Assembly (NCBI RefSeq): GCF_019510245.1
Contig: NZ_JAEKKT010000121.1
Coordinates: forward strand, 41,983 to 105,982
From: Streptomyces sp.
Lineage (GTDB): Bacteria; Actinomycetota; Actinomycetes; Streptomycetales; Streptomycetaceae
Direction: 5' to 3'
Length of the DNA: 64,000 nucleotides
Shown here: piece after piece, positions 44,993 to 53,713 of the stretch
How positions within the stretch are numbered: the stretch's first letter is position 1
Layout: the number at the start of each line of letters is the position of its first letter
Made by a program: the position numbers and the translations under genes
The notes under the pieces: generated by a model
The model's input: the letters and a program-made list of their open reading frames with translations, nothing else
Database searches by the model: none
What the model was told of the DNA's origin: nothing

Positions 44993-45660
44993 GGGGCGGT
45001 CTCCAGGCGGTAGCCGCGTCCACGCAGGGTCGTGATCGTCGTACGGTCGAAGGCGCGGTCGACCTTGGCGCGCACCTTGGAGACGTGGACATCGATGGCG
45101 TTGCTGCGCAGGTCGGTCTCGCCGTCCCAGACCTCGTCGAGCAGCTGAAGCCGGCTGACCACGCACCCCGCGTTCTCCATCAGCACCCGCAGCACGTCGA
45201 ACTCCCGCCGCGCCAGGTCGAGTTCGTTCTCCCCGCGCCAGACCCGTTGCTGGTCGAGGTCGAGGACGAGGTCCCCGACCTGGAGCCGGCGTGCCGTTTC
45301 GGGGCGGCGCCGGGATATCGCCCGCAGCCGGGCCAGCAGTTCCTCCATGGCGAACGGCTTGACCACGTAGTCGTCGGCGCCGGCGTCCAGCCCGGCGACC
45401 CGCTCGCTGATCGCGCCGCGCGCGGTGAGCAGGATCACGGGCACGTCGATGCCCTCGCCGCGCAGCGTCCGGCAGACCTCGACCCCGTCCATCCCCGGCA
45501 GCATCACGTCGAGGACGACGGCGTCCACGCGCGCGTCCCGGGCGGCGGCGAGCCCGGAGGGGCCTTCGTAGCGGCCCTCGGCGGTGTGCCCGGACTCGGT
45601 CAGGTAGCGGACGACCAGGTCCGTGAGGCGTGTCTCGTCGTCGACGACCAGGTAGTGCAT
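44989..45660 (-). CDS. OmpR-family response regulator
   Basis: This 223-residue regulator has a receiver domain with the phosphoacceptor in VDAVVLDVMLPGMDG (near Asp 51) and Lys in VVKPFAMEELLAR, and an OmpR-type winged helix (LARREFDVLRVLMENAG, then SNAIDVHVSKVRAKV). I chose the ATG at 45660, which begins MHYLVVDDE at the normal position; longer starts at 45678 and 45732 exist. It is coupled to the histidine kinase downstream and lies 152 bases from the divergent DUF4956 start, where it presumably binds. Confidence 0.92.
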   Translation of the reverse strand: MHYLVVDDETRLTDLVVRYLTESGHTAEGRYEGPSGLAAARDARVDAVVLDVMLPGMDGVEVCRTLRGEGIDVPVILLTARGAISERVAGLDAGADDYVVKPFAMEELLARLRAISRRRPETARRLQVGDLVLDLDQQRVWRGENELDLARREFDVLRVLMENAGCVVSRLQLLDEVWDGETDLRSNAIDVHVSKVRAKVDRAFDRTTITTLRGRGYRLETAP

Positions 45661-45812
45661 GCCGGTCAGGCTAACCATCCGCAGGCCACGGCAGGGCACC
45701 TGGGAAGGCTTCATGGTCTGTTCATGTGACATCCCTACCGTCGTTCAGGTCGCGGTGCTCCGCGGACCGCGACCGGTCCGCCGTCCGACGTGCCGTGACG
45801 GAAGGGACCCCC

Positions 45813-46466
45813 ATGCTCGCATCGGTGCTCGCCGCCAAGGGCATCACCGACCACCTCACGGTCACGGATCTGATGATCCGCGGTGGTCTCGACGTCCTCG
45901 CCCTGCTGATCCTGGTCGGCCGGCTCTACCGGCGCCGCCCCAGCGCACCGGCGATGCCGCTGGTGCTGGCCGCGCTGAACATCGGCCTGTTCGCCGCGAT
46001 GAGCACGATCAGCTCCGGCAAGTTCCCGGCCGGCGTCGGCTTCGGCCTGTTCGGCATCCTCTCCCTGGTCCGGCTGCGCAGCGCGGCGTTCACTCTGCGC
46101 GACGTCGCCTACACCTTCGTGACCCTGGTCATCGCCCTGTGCACGGGACTGCCGCACCGGCAGATGTGGCTCGTCGTCGCCCTGGTCGCCGCCGTACTGC
46201 TGGCGGTTCTGCTGGTCGACGACCCGAAGTCGTACGACCCCCCGACCAGGACGGTGAAGCTCACCCTCGACCGGATCTACCCGGAGCCCGCGCTCATCGC
46301 CCACGACGTGGCGCTCCGCTTCGGCCAGGCACCACTGTCGGTCGAGGTCGACGAGGTCGACTACGTCCGCGAGACCACCCGGGTCTCCGCCCGCTACCCC
46401 GTGCAGCCCGGCGAGACCGCGCTCGTTCCGCAGTCCGAACCGCGCGAGGAACTGACGCTCTCATGA
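45813..46466 (+). CDS. DUF4956 family membrane protein
   Basis: This 217-residue protein has about four membrane helices in the first 140 residues, with the family block PAGVGFGLFGILSLVRLRSA, and a cytoplasmic C-terminal domain. GGAAGGGA precedes the ATG. DUF4956 proteins occur next to bacterial VTC-domain proteins, as here; the stop overlaps the VTC start as ATGA. It may serve as the membrane partner of the VTC polymerase, by analogy with the membrane part of eukaryotic Vtc4. That role is inference. Confidence 0.88.
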   Translation: MLASVLAAKGITDHLTVTDLMIRGGLDVLALLILVGRLYRRRPSAPAMPLVLAALNIGLFAAMSTISSGKFPAGVGFGLFGILSLVRLRSAAFTLRDVAYTFVTLVIALCTGLPHRQMWLVVALVAAVLLAVLLVDDPKSYDPPTRTVKLTLDRIYPEPALIAHDVALRFGQAPLSVEVDEVDYVRETTRVSARYPVQPGETALVPQSEPREELTLS

Positions 46467-47272
46467 CGTCCGCTCTCGCCTCCGCACTCGGCCTGTCCGG
46501 GCTGCGGGGCGCGACGCTGGCCGAGGTCGACGCGGCCGCCGCGCTCCAGCACCGCACCGACCGCAAGTACCTGGTCCCGCTCGACCGCGCCCGCGACCTC
46601 GTCGCCCGGCTCGCCGACAGTCACCGCGTCCTCGACCTCGGCGGCGGCCGCCGTACGACGAGCTACCTCAGCACGTACTTCGACACCGAGGAGCTCGGCG
46701 CCTGGCGGGCCCACGTGCAGCAGCGCCGCCGGCGCTGGAAGGTCCGCACCCGCCTGTACGCGGAGGACGCACTGTGCCGGGTGGAGGTGAAGACGAAGGA
46801 CGGCCGCGGTGCCACGGTCAAGCAGGCCCTCCCGGTCCCGGCCACCGCGTACGGCGAACTCGGCACGCAGGCCGGCGAGTTCGTGGACGAAGTGCTGCAC
46901 GGATCCGGCATCCCCGTCACGGCCAAGGCGCTGGCCCCCACCGCCGAGGTCCGCTACGTCCGCGCCGCCCTCGCGGACCTCGACCACGGCACCCGCGTCA
47001 CCCTTGACGGCGTCCTCACCTGCCACCGGGGCGGCCACACCGCCGCGCTCGACTCCGGCCACGTCCTCGTCGAGACCAAGGGAGGCACCCGCCCCGCCGC
47101 CGCCGACCGGCTGCTTCTGAGCCTCGGCGCGCGGCCGGTCTCCCTCAGCAAGTACATCGTCGGCCAGTCCCTGCTCACCCCCGGCCTCCCCGACAACGAC
47201 GTACGCCGCCTCGCCCGCGCCCACTTCACCACCGGGGCGCATCCGCTCTGCGAAAGGATCCCCACCGCATGA
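46463..47272 (+). CDS. VTC-domain protein, probable polyphosphate polymerase
   Basis: This 269-residue cytoplasmic protein has the VTC/CYTH tunnel fold that in yeast Vtc4 makes polyphosphate from ATP. Conserved charged strands are visible: RTDRKYLVP (near residue 33), STYFDTEEL, RRWKVRTRLY, CRVEVKTKDGRGATVKQ with metal-binding Glu and basic residues, HVLVETKGG (near 203) and SLSKYIVG (near 228). It lacks the SPX domain of eukaryotic relatives. It lies between DUF4956 and PAP2 genes with overlaps on both sides. Substrate and product have not been shown for this branch. Confidence 0.87.
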   Translation: MTSALASALGLSGLRGATLAEVDAAAALQHRTDRKYLVPLDRARDLVARLADSHRVLDLGGGRRTTSYLSTYFDTEELGAWRAHVQQRRRRWKVRTRLYAEDALCRVEVKTKDGRGATVKQALPVPATAYGELGTQAGEFVDEVLHGSGIPVTAKALAPTAEVRYVRAALADLDHGTRVTLDGVLTCHRGGHTAALDSGHVLVETKGGTRPAAADRLLLSLGARPVSLSKYIVGQSLLTPGLPDNDVRRLARAHFTTGAHPLCERIPTA

Positions 47273-48123
47273 ACGCCCTGCGCGGCATCAAATTGCCGTA
47301 CGCCCTGATCGCGCTGCTCGCCGTCGCGGCCGTCTCCGTCGGTGTGCTGCGACCGCAGTGGGTCGCCGCCGCCACCTCCATGAAGAAGAAGCCCGGAGCG
47401 ACGGAACGGATCAAACAGGACCTGCCGCCGAAGCTCTTCACCGACGCCGAGATCGCCCCGATCGGCAAGGAGGCGGCGACCCAGCGCAAGAAGGCCGATT
47501 CCCTCTTCGCGAAGTGGACCGCGCAGCACGGCACCACACGCGACGACAAGGCGTTCACCGCGTGGGCCGCCGCGCAGGTCCCCGCGCCCCCGTCGGCCGC
47601 ACAGCGCACCGCGGAACTCCGCCAGGTCCAGGCCCTCGCCAAGACCCGCACGGCGGCGGGGAAGAAGGCCGCGACCTGGCTGGAGCTGCACGGCAAGAAG
47701 GACATCTGGAAGCTCTACCTGCACGACCAGCGCGAACTGATCCCCGCCGCGCAGGGCACGGCAGAGAAGGCCGAGCTCAAGGCAGCCCTGAAACTGGCCA
47801 AGACGATCAGCGACCGACTGGCGGCCGAGGACAAGCAGCCGGCCCCGTTCGTCCTGGACCCGACCCTGCGCCCGGAGAAGCAGATCAAGCCCGGGGCGAA
47901 GGGCCCGTACTCCTACCCCTCCCGCCACGCCGCCCGCGCCGCAGCGGCCGTCACCTTCCTCGGCGCCCTCGCCCCGCACCGCGCCGCGGACTACGAGTGG
48001 ATGCGGGCCGAAGTCCTCTACTCCCGCCTCTACATGGCCGGCCACGTCACCAGCGACCTGACCGCCGGAACCCTCCTCGGCGACCTGATCGGCGACTACG
48101 AACTCGCCGTCGGCGGACACTGA
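47269..48123 (+). CDS. PAP2/class A acid phosphatase family protein, exported
   Basis: This 284-residue protein starts with a hydrophobic segment (LPYALIALLAVAAVSVGVL) that is a signal peptide or anchor. The phosphatase domain carries variants of the acid phosphatase motifs: SYPSRHAARAA, with the proton-donor His in PSRH where Gly is usual, and SRLYMAGHVTSD with the nucleophilic His. A Lys/Ala-rich helical region comes between. The start overlaps the VTC stop, so the product may hydrolyse a phosphate polymer or ester outside the cell. The substrate is not known. Confidence 0.85.
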   Translation: MNALRGIKLPYALIALLAVAAVSVGVLRPQWVAAATSMKKKPGATERIKQDLPPKLFTDAEIAPIGKEAATQRKKADSLFAKWTAQHGTTRDDKAFTAWAAAQVPAPPSAAQRTAELRQVQALAKTRTAAGKKAATWLELHGKKDIWKLYLHDQRELIPAAQGTAEKAELKAALKLAKTISDRLAAEDKQPAPFVLDPTLRPEKQIKPGAKGPYSYPSRHAARAAAAVTFLGALAPHRAADYEWMRAEVLYSRLYMAGHVTSDLTAGTLLGDLIGDYELAVGGH

Positions 48124-48141
48124 CACCGCTGAGCCTCGTTG

Positions 48142-49266
48142 TCAGAGGCCACCGGTGTTGAGCAGCCGGTTGGGGGTGTCGGAGCGGACGCCGTGCAGGA
48201 CACCGGGGGTGGCCGTGTGGTCGAGCCAGACGTGGACCTGGTTGGCCGTGGCGTGCGGGTGTGCCGACAGGTACAGCGCGATCACGCCGGTCGCGTGCGG
48301 CGCGGCCCAGGACGTGGCGCCGTCGTCCTCCGTGGCCGTACCGCCGCCGGCGAGGGCGGCGGTCACCTTCTGGCCGGGGGCGTACAGGTCCACGCAGCGT
48401 CCGTAGCCCGAGCCGTAGGAGCCGCCGTCGCTCCATGGACGGTCGTTCGGGGTGGAGGCCGCGACGACGATCGTGCCGGGGACGCCGGCCGGGGAGTGCT
48501 TGCAGGCGTCGTCGTGGAAGTTGCCGGCCGACACCACGGTCGGGATCCCCGCGTCGACCATCTTCTTCACGGCGGACTCCAGGGCCGCCGACCGGTGATC
48601 GAGGTTGAGCGACATGTTCACCACCGCGGGCTTCTGCGCGTGCGCGGTGACCCACTTGACCGACTTCACCAACGCCGCCTCGGCCGCCGTCGGCGAGCCG
48701 CCGCCCTCGCTCTCGCACAGGACGCCCTGGACCCGTACGAGCTCCGCCTTGGGCGCCACCCCGTACTTCGCCCCGCCGATGATGCCCGCGACGAACGTGC
48801 CGTGGCCTGTGCCCGCCTCGCTGAAGCAGTCACCGGAGTCCTTCGGGCCCACGAAGTCGGCCCCGAGGTGGGCCCGTCCGCCGAACTCCTTGTGGCCGAT
48901 GTCCATCCCGGTGTCGATCACGTAGACGTGCACGCCCTTGCCCGTGGCGGTGGTGGTGAACTTCCCGTTCAAAGGCCGCGACCGCTGGTCCAGGATGTCC
49001 AGGTTCCACGGCACGTGACGGGTGATGGAAGACGCTGCGGCCTGCGTGACACCCGACAACGTCCCCACGGTGTCGGTGGACGCGGGCGCCGAACCTGACC
49101 GCGCCCCGTTCCCGGAGGACGGCACGGGCTGCCTCGGCCCGTGCACGGGGACCGTCCCGCCGCTTCCGCCGGAAGCCGCGCCGGCTTCCCTGCCACAGGC
49201 CGAGGCCCCGAGAACCGTCGCCATGGCCACCACCACGAGACCGGTCTTCGTCACGTTTCGCTTCAC
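48142..49266 (-). CDS. Secreted S8-family serine peptidase (subtilase), lipoprotein-like
   Basis: This 374-residue subtilase begins with a lipoprotein-type signal (TGLVVVAMATVLGASACG) followed by a Ser/Gly-rich linker and a short propeptide. The catalytic triad is Asp in VYVIDTGMDIGHKEF, His in GTGHGTFVAGII and Ser in GATSWAAPHATGV, all in normal order; the oxyanion Asn is in VVSAGNFHDD. I chose the GTG at 49266, which has GGGGGA upstream and places the signal peptide at the start. It converges on the PAP2 gene, with only 18 bases between stops. Substrates are unknown. Confidence 0.92.
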   Translation of the reverse strand: MKRNVTKTGLVVVAMATVLGASACGREAGAASGGSGGTVPVHGPRQPVPSSGNGARSGSAPASTDTVGTLSGVTQAAASSITRHVPWNLDILDQRSRPLNGKFTTTATGKGVHVYVIDTGMDIGHKEFGGRAHLGADFVGPKDSGDCFSEAGTGHGTFVAGIIGGAKYGVAPKAELVRVQGVLCESEGGGSPTAAEAALVKSVKWVTAHAQKPAVVNMSLNLDHRSAALESAVKKMVDAGIPTVVSAGNFHDDACKHSPAGVPGTIVVAASTPNDRPWSDGGSYGSGYGRCVDLYAPGQKVTAALAGGGTATEDDGATSWAAPHATGVIALYLSAHPHATANQVHVWLDHTATPGVLHGVRSDTPNRLLNTGGL

Positions 49267-49701
49267 GATGTCCCCCGCCGTCCTGCTACGTACACAGTCA
49301 GCGCACAAGACGACCACATGGGGCGCGCGGTTCCGGCGGGGCATGCGGCAGCCGGCCACCATCGCTTCCGTCCCGTTCCGTATCCGGCCGTCGAAGACCA
49401 GCCCCAGCGCTCTCTTCTCGGCGCACCTTCCATCGGCCCACTGTCGGCAGTGCCGCGGTGACCGGCCGGGCGTCGGACGTCCTGGGCGCCCGCTTCGGCC
49501 TCGTCTTGGGCGGCCTCGTCTCCGTCGGCTCCCGCGGCCCCCGGCGGCTCGGCCGCCCACGGCGATGCGCCAGGCCGGCACCCGCACCGTCCGCCGCGAT
49601 TTCACGTCGAAGCGTCGAGAGACGTCGCCGGGCGTATGCCGATCCAGGGGCAAACGGGGCCCATGGGTGTGAACTGGCGGGTGCTTCAGGCCGGCGCCGC
49701 C
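49267..49701. other. Gene-free stretch between the subtilase and the helicase-nuclease gene
   Basis: I find no gene in these 435 bases. They should hold the subtilase promoter and the 3' end of the helicase-nuclease transcript. Confidence 0.5.
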
Positions 49702-52700
49702 TCAGGGCCTGCCCCGGCCCACGCGTATGTCCATGTTCCAGGCGTTGCTCCGGCCGTTCGGTCCGGTCTTGCAGGCCATGTCGTAGCAGCGCCAGAACCA
49801 GATGCCGTTCGTGCGGCGGCGCAGTTCGATGCTCGTGCCGCCGCAGCGAGCGCACTTCGGAGGGCGGGCGAACAACTCGGCATGTTCGTGCTCCAGCAGC
49901 TTGCGCGCGAAGTGGCCGCCTCGAATCGTCACCATGATCTCGCGGGTCCACGACTGTGACAGGGTGTTGAGACTTCCCATCATCACCGTCTGCTCGTCGA
50001 TCACGGCAATCTTCTGGTGCATGACGTTGACGGGGATGACGGTGTGGACGAGGGCTCGGAGGTCGGAGATGAGGCTCCGGCTGTCCGGGCGGGCCTGGAG
50101 CTGGTCGGTGTCGTCGCGGATGAACACGGTCACGCGCACGCCACGTTCCGCCGCGTCGCGCAGCAGCGGCAGGATGCCGCGTACCCGGTTGGCGACCCAT
50201 GGTGCCCACAACCAGATCGAGGTGCGGGCCTTGGTGATCTCCTCCTCGAAGGTGCTGAAGAATGTCAGTTCGTCGTCGAGGCCCGTCACTTCGACGTGCC
50301 GGGCCAGGACGTCGGCGAGCGCGGCTCCGAAACCGCCGAGATCTCGGGCCTTGTCCTGCGGCGGCGTGATCAGATGACTGGCCCGCAGCCGCCGCACGCC
50401 GGGAGTGCCGACCAGCTCGGCAAGACGAGTGAAAGCCCTGCCGTTACGCGCGGTCCGGATCCGTTCCCAGCTGCCGAGAACGTAGAGGCGGGTCTGGACA
50501 CGGGTGGCCGCCACATTGAACAGACGTACACCGTTCCGTGCCCAGTCCGAGGCGTCCGGTTCCCGGTGTGCCAGGGACATCCACAGTTCGCGTCCGTCGA
50601 TGCCTTCGACCGTGTCGAAGACGACGACGGGGAACTCCCGCCCCTGGAACCGGTGGGCCGTGCCCACCTCGGCCAGGGGGCCGCCCCCGCTCTCCACATC
50701 CCGCAGAGCCTCAAGCGTCGCGTCCGCCTGGGTACCGTACGGCGTGACGATGCCCGCCTCCTCGCCCTTCCCGCGGTGGTAGTCCACCAGGGCCCTGGCG
50801 ATCAGTGCCCCGGCCGGCCACCAGCCGCTCCTGCGGCCGGTGAGGTGCGGCTGTGCCAGCTCGTGCAGACCGTCGGTGTCGACGACCACGATCTCCGGAT
50901 CGTCGGGCGGTCTCGGCGCCGCGGTCTGCTTGCCGCCGCGAAGCAGTCCGCCGTAGGCGAGCGAGTTGGCCAGCCGCATGACCGCCGGGCCGAAGCGGTG
51001 CTGCTCGCTCAGGGTGACGCAGGCGGGGTGCCGGGCGGCGTCCGCCGGCTCCCGGATGCCGCAGTGCTCGAAGACGTCCGGGAGCAGCCAGCGCTTGACA
51101 TCCGGGCGGTCCAGATCTTTCAGCTGTTCCTCGATGACCGGCCCGAGCTGCATGAAGTCGCCGAGCAGCACGGCCGTCCGGGACGCCTTCGCCGTCGCGA
51201 GGATCACTTCCGGCAGCGTCGCCGCCCCCGCCTCGTCGACCAGGACGACGTCGTAAGGGCCTTCGAAGACCGCCTTGTTGGTCCGGAACCGGGCGAGTGT
51301 GGTGGCGACCAGTCGGGCCCTCTTGATGATCTCACCCTGGGCGTTGCGGGCGAGGCGCTCGTACTCTTCTTGAACCTGTTGGAACTGTGCCTCCAGTGCC
51401 GGCCGACGGGAGGTGTCGGCTGTCACCTGAGGCCGGAGTCGCTCGGCGCGGGCATGGCGGGTCGGCCAGCCCTTCCGGTCGGAGAGGCCGGTGAGTTCCG
51501 CCGCGTCGAGAGCGCGCACGACGGCCTTCTCCAGCCGGGTGACGTCGTCACGGCTGTTCGCAAGGGCGGCAAGGGCCGACCTGCGGGCCGACTGCGCCGA
51601 AGCGAGCGTTCCCTCCAGGGCGGCGATCTGCTTGCGGGCGTGGGTGATGCCGGCGGCCAGCCGGGCCCGTTCCTCTTCCAGCGCGGTGACATGCGCTTCG
51701 GCCGTCGCGCGCGCGGCCTGGGCGGTTCGGCGTGCCCGGTCGGCGTCCTCCTCCATGGCGGTCACCTGATCGCGGAGTGCCTGCCGTTTCTCCCGAGCCC
51801 GCCACTTGGCCATGGACCGCCGGCTGTCGAGCTGCCCCAACTCCTCCGCCAGGTCACGCAGTTGTTCTTCGGCCAGGAGTGCCTCGGCTTCCTTGCGCTC
51901 CGCTGCTCCGAGGATCCGCGCCTGCTCGTCGTACAGGCGGTCGACCTCCGACCACTGACGACGGGACTCCATCGCTTCGTCTCGGTTCCGCTGTGCCGCC
52001 GACACAGCCCTGTCGGCCGCTTCCAGGGCCGCCTCGGCTTCCTCCAGCACGGACGCGGCGCGCTCCGCGCGTTCCCGCGCGGACTGGGGGTCCTGGCCGG
52101 GCGTACGCAACAGCTTCAGCGCGTCGAAGTACGCGGTCGGATCGAAGCCGACGAGGGAGGCGTCCAGCGCAGCCAGTTCCTTCGCGCGGTTTCGTATGTC
52201 CACCAGCGTGGCCTCGATGACACGCTTGCGCTCGGCCGTCTCCGTCAGCCGCTCGAGGACCATGAGCGGCAGGGACACCGTGGGATCGTCCGCCACTTCC
52301 CGGAGTTGCGGCGGGCCGACGCGGACGATGTCACCGGGTTCGTGCCGGTTCCCCCGCACCACACCCAACAGGGCGTTGTCCACCGCGATGTTGGTCGCGG
52401 ACACCAGCAGCACGCGGTCGCCCCGGGTGATCAGGTCACCGATCGCCCGCTTCAGCACGGTCGTCTTGCCGGTGCCCGGCGGACCCCACACCAGGTGCAC
52501 GCCCTGGCCCAGACACGCACGGTACGCGTGTCCCTGCGCGGGGTGGAATCCCGGAGGGTCCGGGTCGGAGGAGGAGGTACCGCCGATCGCTCCTGCGGCC
52601 AGGGCGTTCGCCAGCGGGCTTTCGCCCAGTCCGGCGATACCGTCGCGCAGCGCCTCCACGAGGAACGTCGGCGGTTGCTTCAGCAGCCACAGATACGCGT

Positions 52701-52992
52701 CCGGAAGATCCGCGAATTCCGCGACCTTCAGTGTGAGCAGCGAGCCGTTCTGCACCGTCTCCGAGACGACGAACCCCTGCGTCTCGATGTTGTCCGAATT
52801 CGGGCCGGCGAGCCGCAGGGCGTCCAGCTGGTCCGGTCCGATGTCCGAACCGCGCAGGTCCACCGCGTACCAGCCGGCTTCCTTGGTGCGGGACGCGCGC
52901 CCCACCCGTTGCCATCGGGGCTGCCTCCCCGAGCCGCCCGTGACCCTGATCAACTCGCCCAGAGCCGTCGCGATCTCCTCGCGCCACCCCAC
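49702..52992 (-). CDS. SF1 UPF1-like helicase fused to PLD nuclease, putative anti-phage defence protein
   Basis: This 1096-residue protein has an N-terminal domain, then an SF1 AAA_11/AAA_12 helicase with Walker A VWGPPGTGKTTVLK (near residue 171) and Walker B VVLVDEAGAATLPE (near 584). Between them is a charged coiled coil (about 250-560, rich in AERKEAEALL-like heptads). Later motifs are TLSEQHRFG (near 660), GTAHRFQGREFPVVVFD (near 780) and FNVAATRVQ. A PLD domain follows with one HKD-like motif HQKIAVIDEQTVMMGSLN (near 994). A zinc ribbon CARCGG/CYDMAC ends the protein. The start is GTG with a weak RBS. The UPF1-like helicase plus PLD fusion is the architecture of type II Mokosh (MkoC). 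The gene stands alone. Confidence 0.88.
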   Translation of the reverse strand: MGWREEIATALGELIRVTGGSGRQPRWQRVGRASRTKEAGWYAVDLRGSDIGPDQLDALRLAGPNSDNIETQGFVVSETVQNGSLLTLKVAEFADLPDAYLWLLKQPPTFLVEALRDGIAGLGESPLANALAAGAIGGTSSSDPDPPGFHPAQGHAYRACLGQGVHLVWGPPGTGKTTVLKRAIGDLITRGDRVLLVSATNIAVDNALLGVVRGNRHEPGDIVRVGPPQLREVADDPTVSLPLMVLERLTETAERKRVIEATLVDIRNRAKELAALDASLVGFDPTAYFDALKLLRTPGQDPQSARERAERAASVLEEAEAALEAADRAVSAAQRNRDEAMESRRQWSEVDRLYDEQARILGAAERKEAEALLAEEQLRDLAEELGQLDSRRSMAKWRAREKRQALRDQVTAMEEDADRARRTAQAARATAEAHVTALEEERARLAAGITHARKQIAALEGTLASAQSARRSALAALANSRDDVTRLEKAVVRALDAAELTGLSDRKGWPTRHARAERLRPQVTADTSRRPALEAQFQQVQEEYERLARNAQGEIIKRARLVATTLARFRTNKAVFEGPYDVVLVDEAGAATLPEVILATAKASRTAVLLGDFMQLGPVIEEQLKDLDRPDVKRWLLPDVFEHCGIREPADAARHPACVTLSEQHRFGPAVMRLANSLAYGGLLRGGKQTAAPRPPDDPEIVVVDTDGLHELAQPHLTGRRSGWWPAGALIARALVDYHRGKGEEAGIVTPYGTQADATLEALRDVESGGGPLAEVGTAHRFQGREFPVVVFDTVEGIDGRELWMSLAHREPDASDWARNGVRLFNVAATRVQTRLYVLGSWERIRTARNGRAFTRLAELVGTPGVRRLRASHLITPPQDKARDLGGFGAALADVLARHVEVTGLDDELTFFSTFEEEITKARTSIWLWAPWVANRVRGILPLLRDAAERGVRVTVFIRDDTDQLQARPDSRSLISDLRALVHTVIPVNVMHQKIAVIDEQTVMMGSLNTLSQSWTREIMVTIRGGHFARKLLEHEHAELFARPPKCARCGGTSIELRRRTNGIWFWRCYDMACKTGPNGRSNAWNMDIRVGRGRP

Positions 52993-53171
52993 CCGCGTCG
53001 CCCCCGTTCCGCGCCTTCGCGGGATCTCCCGCGTGTGCGCGGCCGGATCCCGCGGGGACCCTACCCGCTGAGTACCTGCGGCGATTCCGTGAGCGCCACG
53101 CCGTAGGGCGACTTTCGGCCTGCCCTGTCACCGCTGGGCATCGGCGAGCCGAGCCCGTACCCGCCTTCGAG

Positions 53172-53574
53172 ATGCGCTTCACCTCCACCCCGCGCGGCGC
53201 CCGGCTCGCCCGCAGGCTGGCCGCCCACCGGCTGGACACCTGGGGATCCTGTACGGCGGTGGCCCGCACGAGTCGATCGCGCTCGTCGCCGGCGAGCTGA
53301 CCGCCAACGCGGTGCGGCAGGGGCACGTGGCCGGCCGGGACTTCCACTTGCGCCTGTACGTGACCGGGCCGACCGCCGCCGCCGTGGTCCGGATCGAGCT
53401 CACCGACACCCGCACCGAACGCACACCGCCCCGCCCGGAGGCGCTACGTGCGGCGGAACCCGAGGACCCGAGGACCCGGGGGCCGGGGGCTGGTCCCCGT
53501 CGCGGGGCTCGCGTGCGCGCGCGGCGTTCTCCTCGGCGAGTGCCGGCATCGGGGTTGTGGTGCCGGAAGGGGAT
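53172..53574 (+). pseudogene. HATPase_c_2 ATP-binding protein with two frameshifts
   Basis: The plus strand starts MRFTSTPRGARLARRLAAHR, then after loss of one base near 53243 continues in another frame as HESIALVAGELTANAVRQGH and LYVTGPTAAAVVRIELTDTR, and after a second shift near 53466 as GRGLVPVAGLACARGVLLGE before the stop. Together this is one small anti-sigma-type ATP-binding protein of about 135 residues, with the N box GELTANAV. Both shifts are single-base events. Confidence 0.75.
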
Positions 53575-53620
53575 GATCTACGTGCTGTCCGCTTCCCCTG
53601 GAGCCGGCGCTATCGTGGAC

Positions 53621-53642
53621 CTAAGCGGACGGCTGTCCGGTA
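53621..53642. promoter_or_regulatory. Candidate TetR autoregulatory operator
   Basis: CTAAGCGGACGG with the following CTGTCCGG forms an imperfect dyad 72 bases before the TetR start. The sequence CTGTCCGCTT also occurs at 53585-53594. A near-identical half-site (11 of 12 bases on the other strand) lies at 54944-54955 before the reductase remnant. Confidence 0.5.
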
Positions 53643-53713
53643 CCGGGGAGCGCCGTGGACGCCTGTCCGGTGGCGCGGGAGGCGTGGGCGCGAGCCCTGA
53701 AGGAGGAGGGGGA

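Noticed and set aside
50017..53106. 1029-codon plus-strand open frame opposite the helicase-nuclease gene
   Set aside because: The minus strand encodes clear helicase and PLD motifs; the plus frame has none and arises from GC-rich codon structure.
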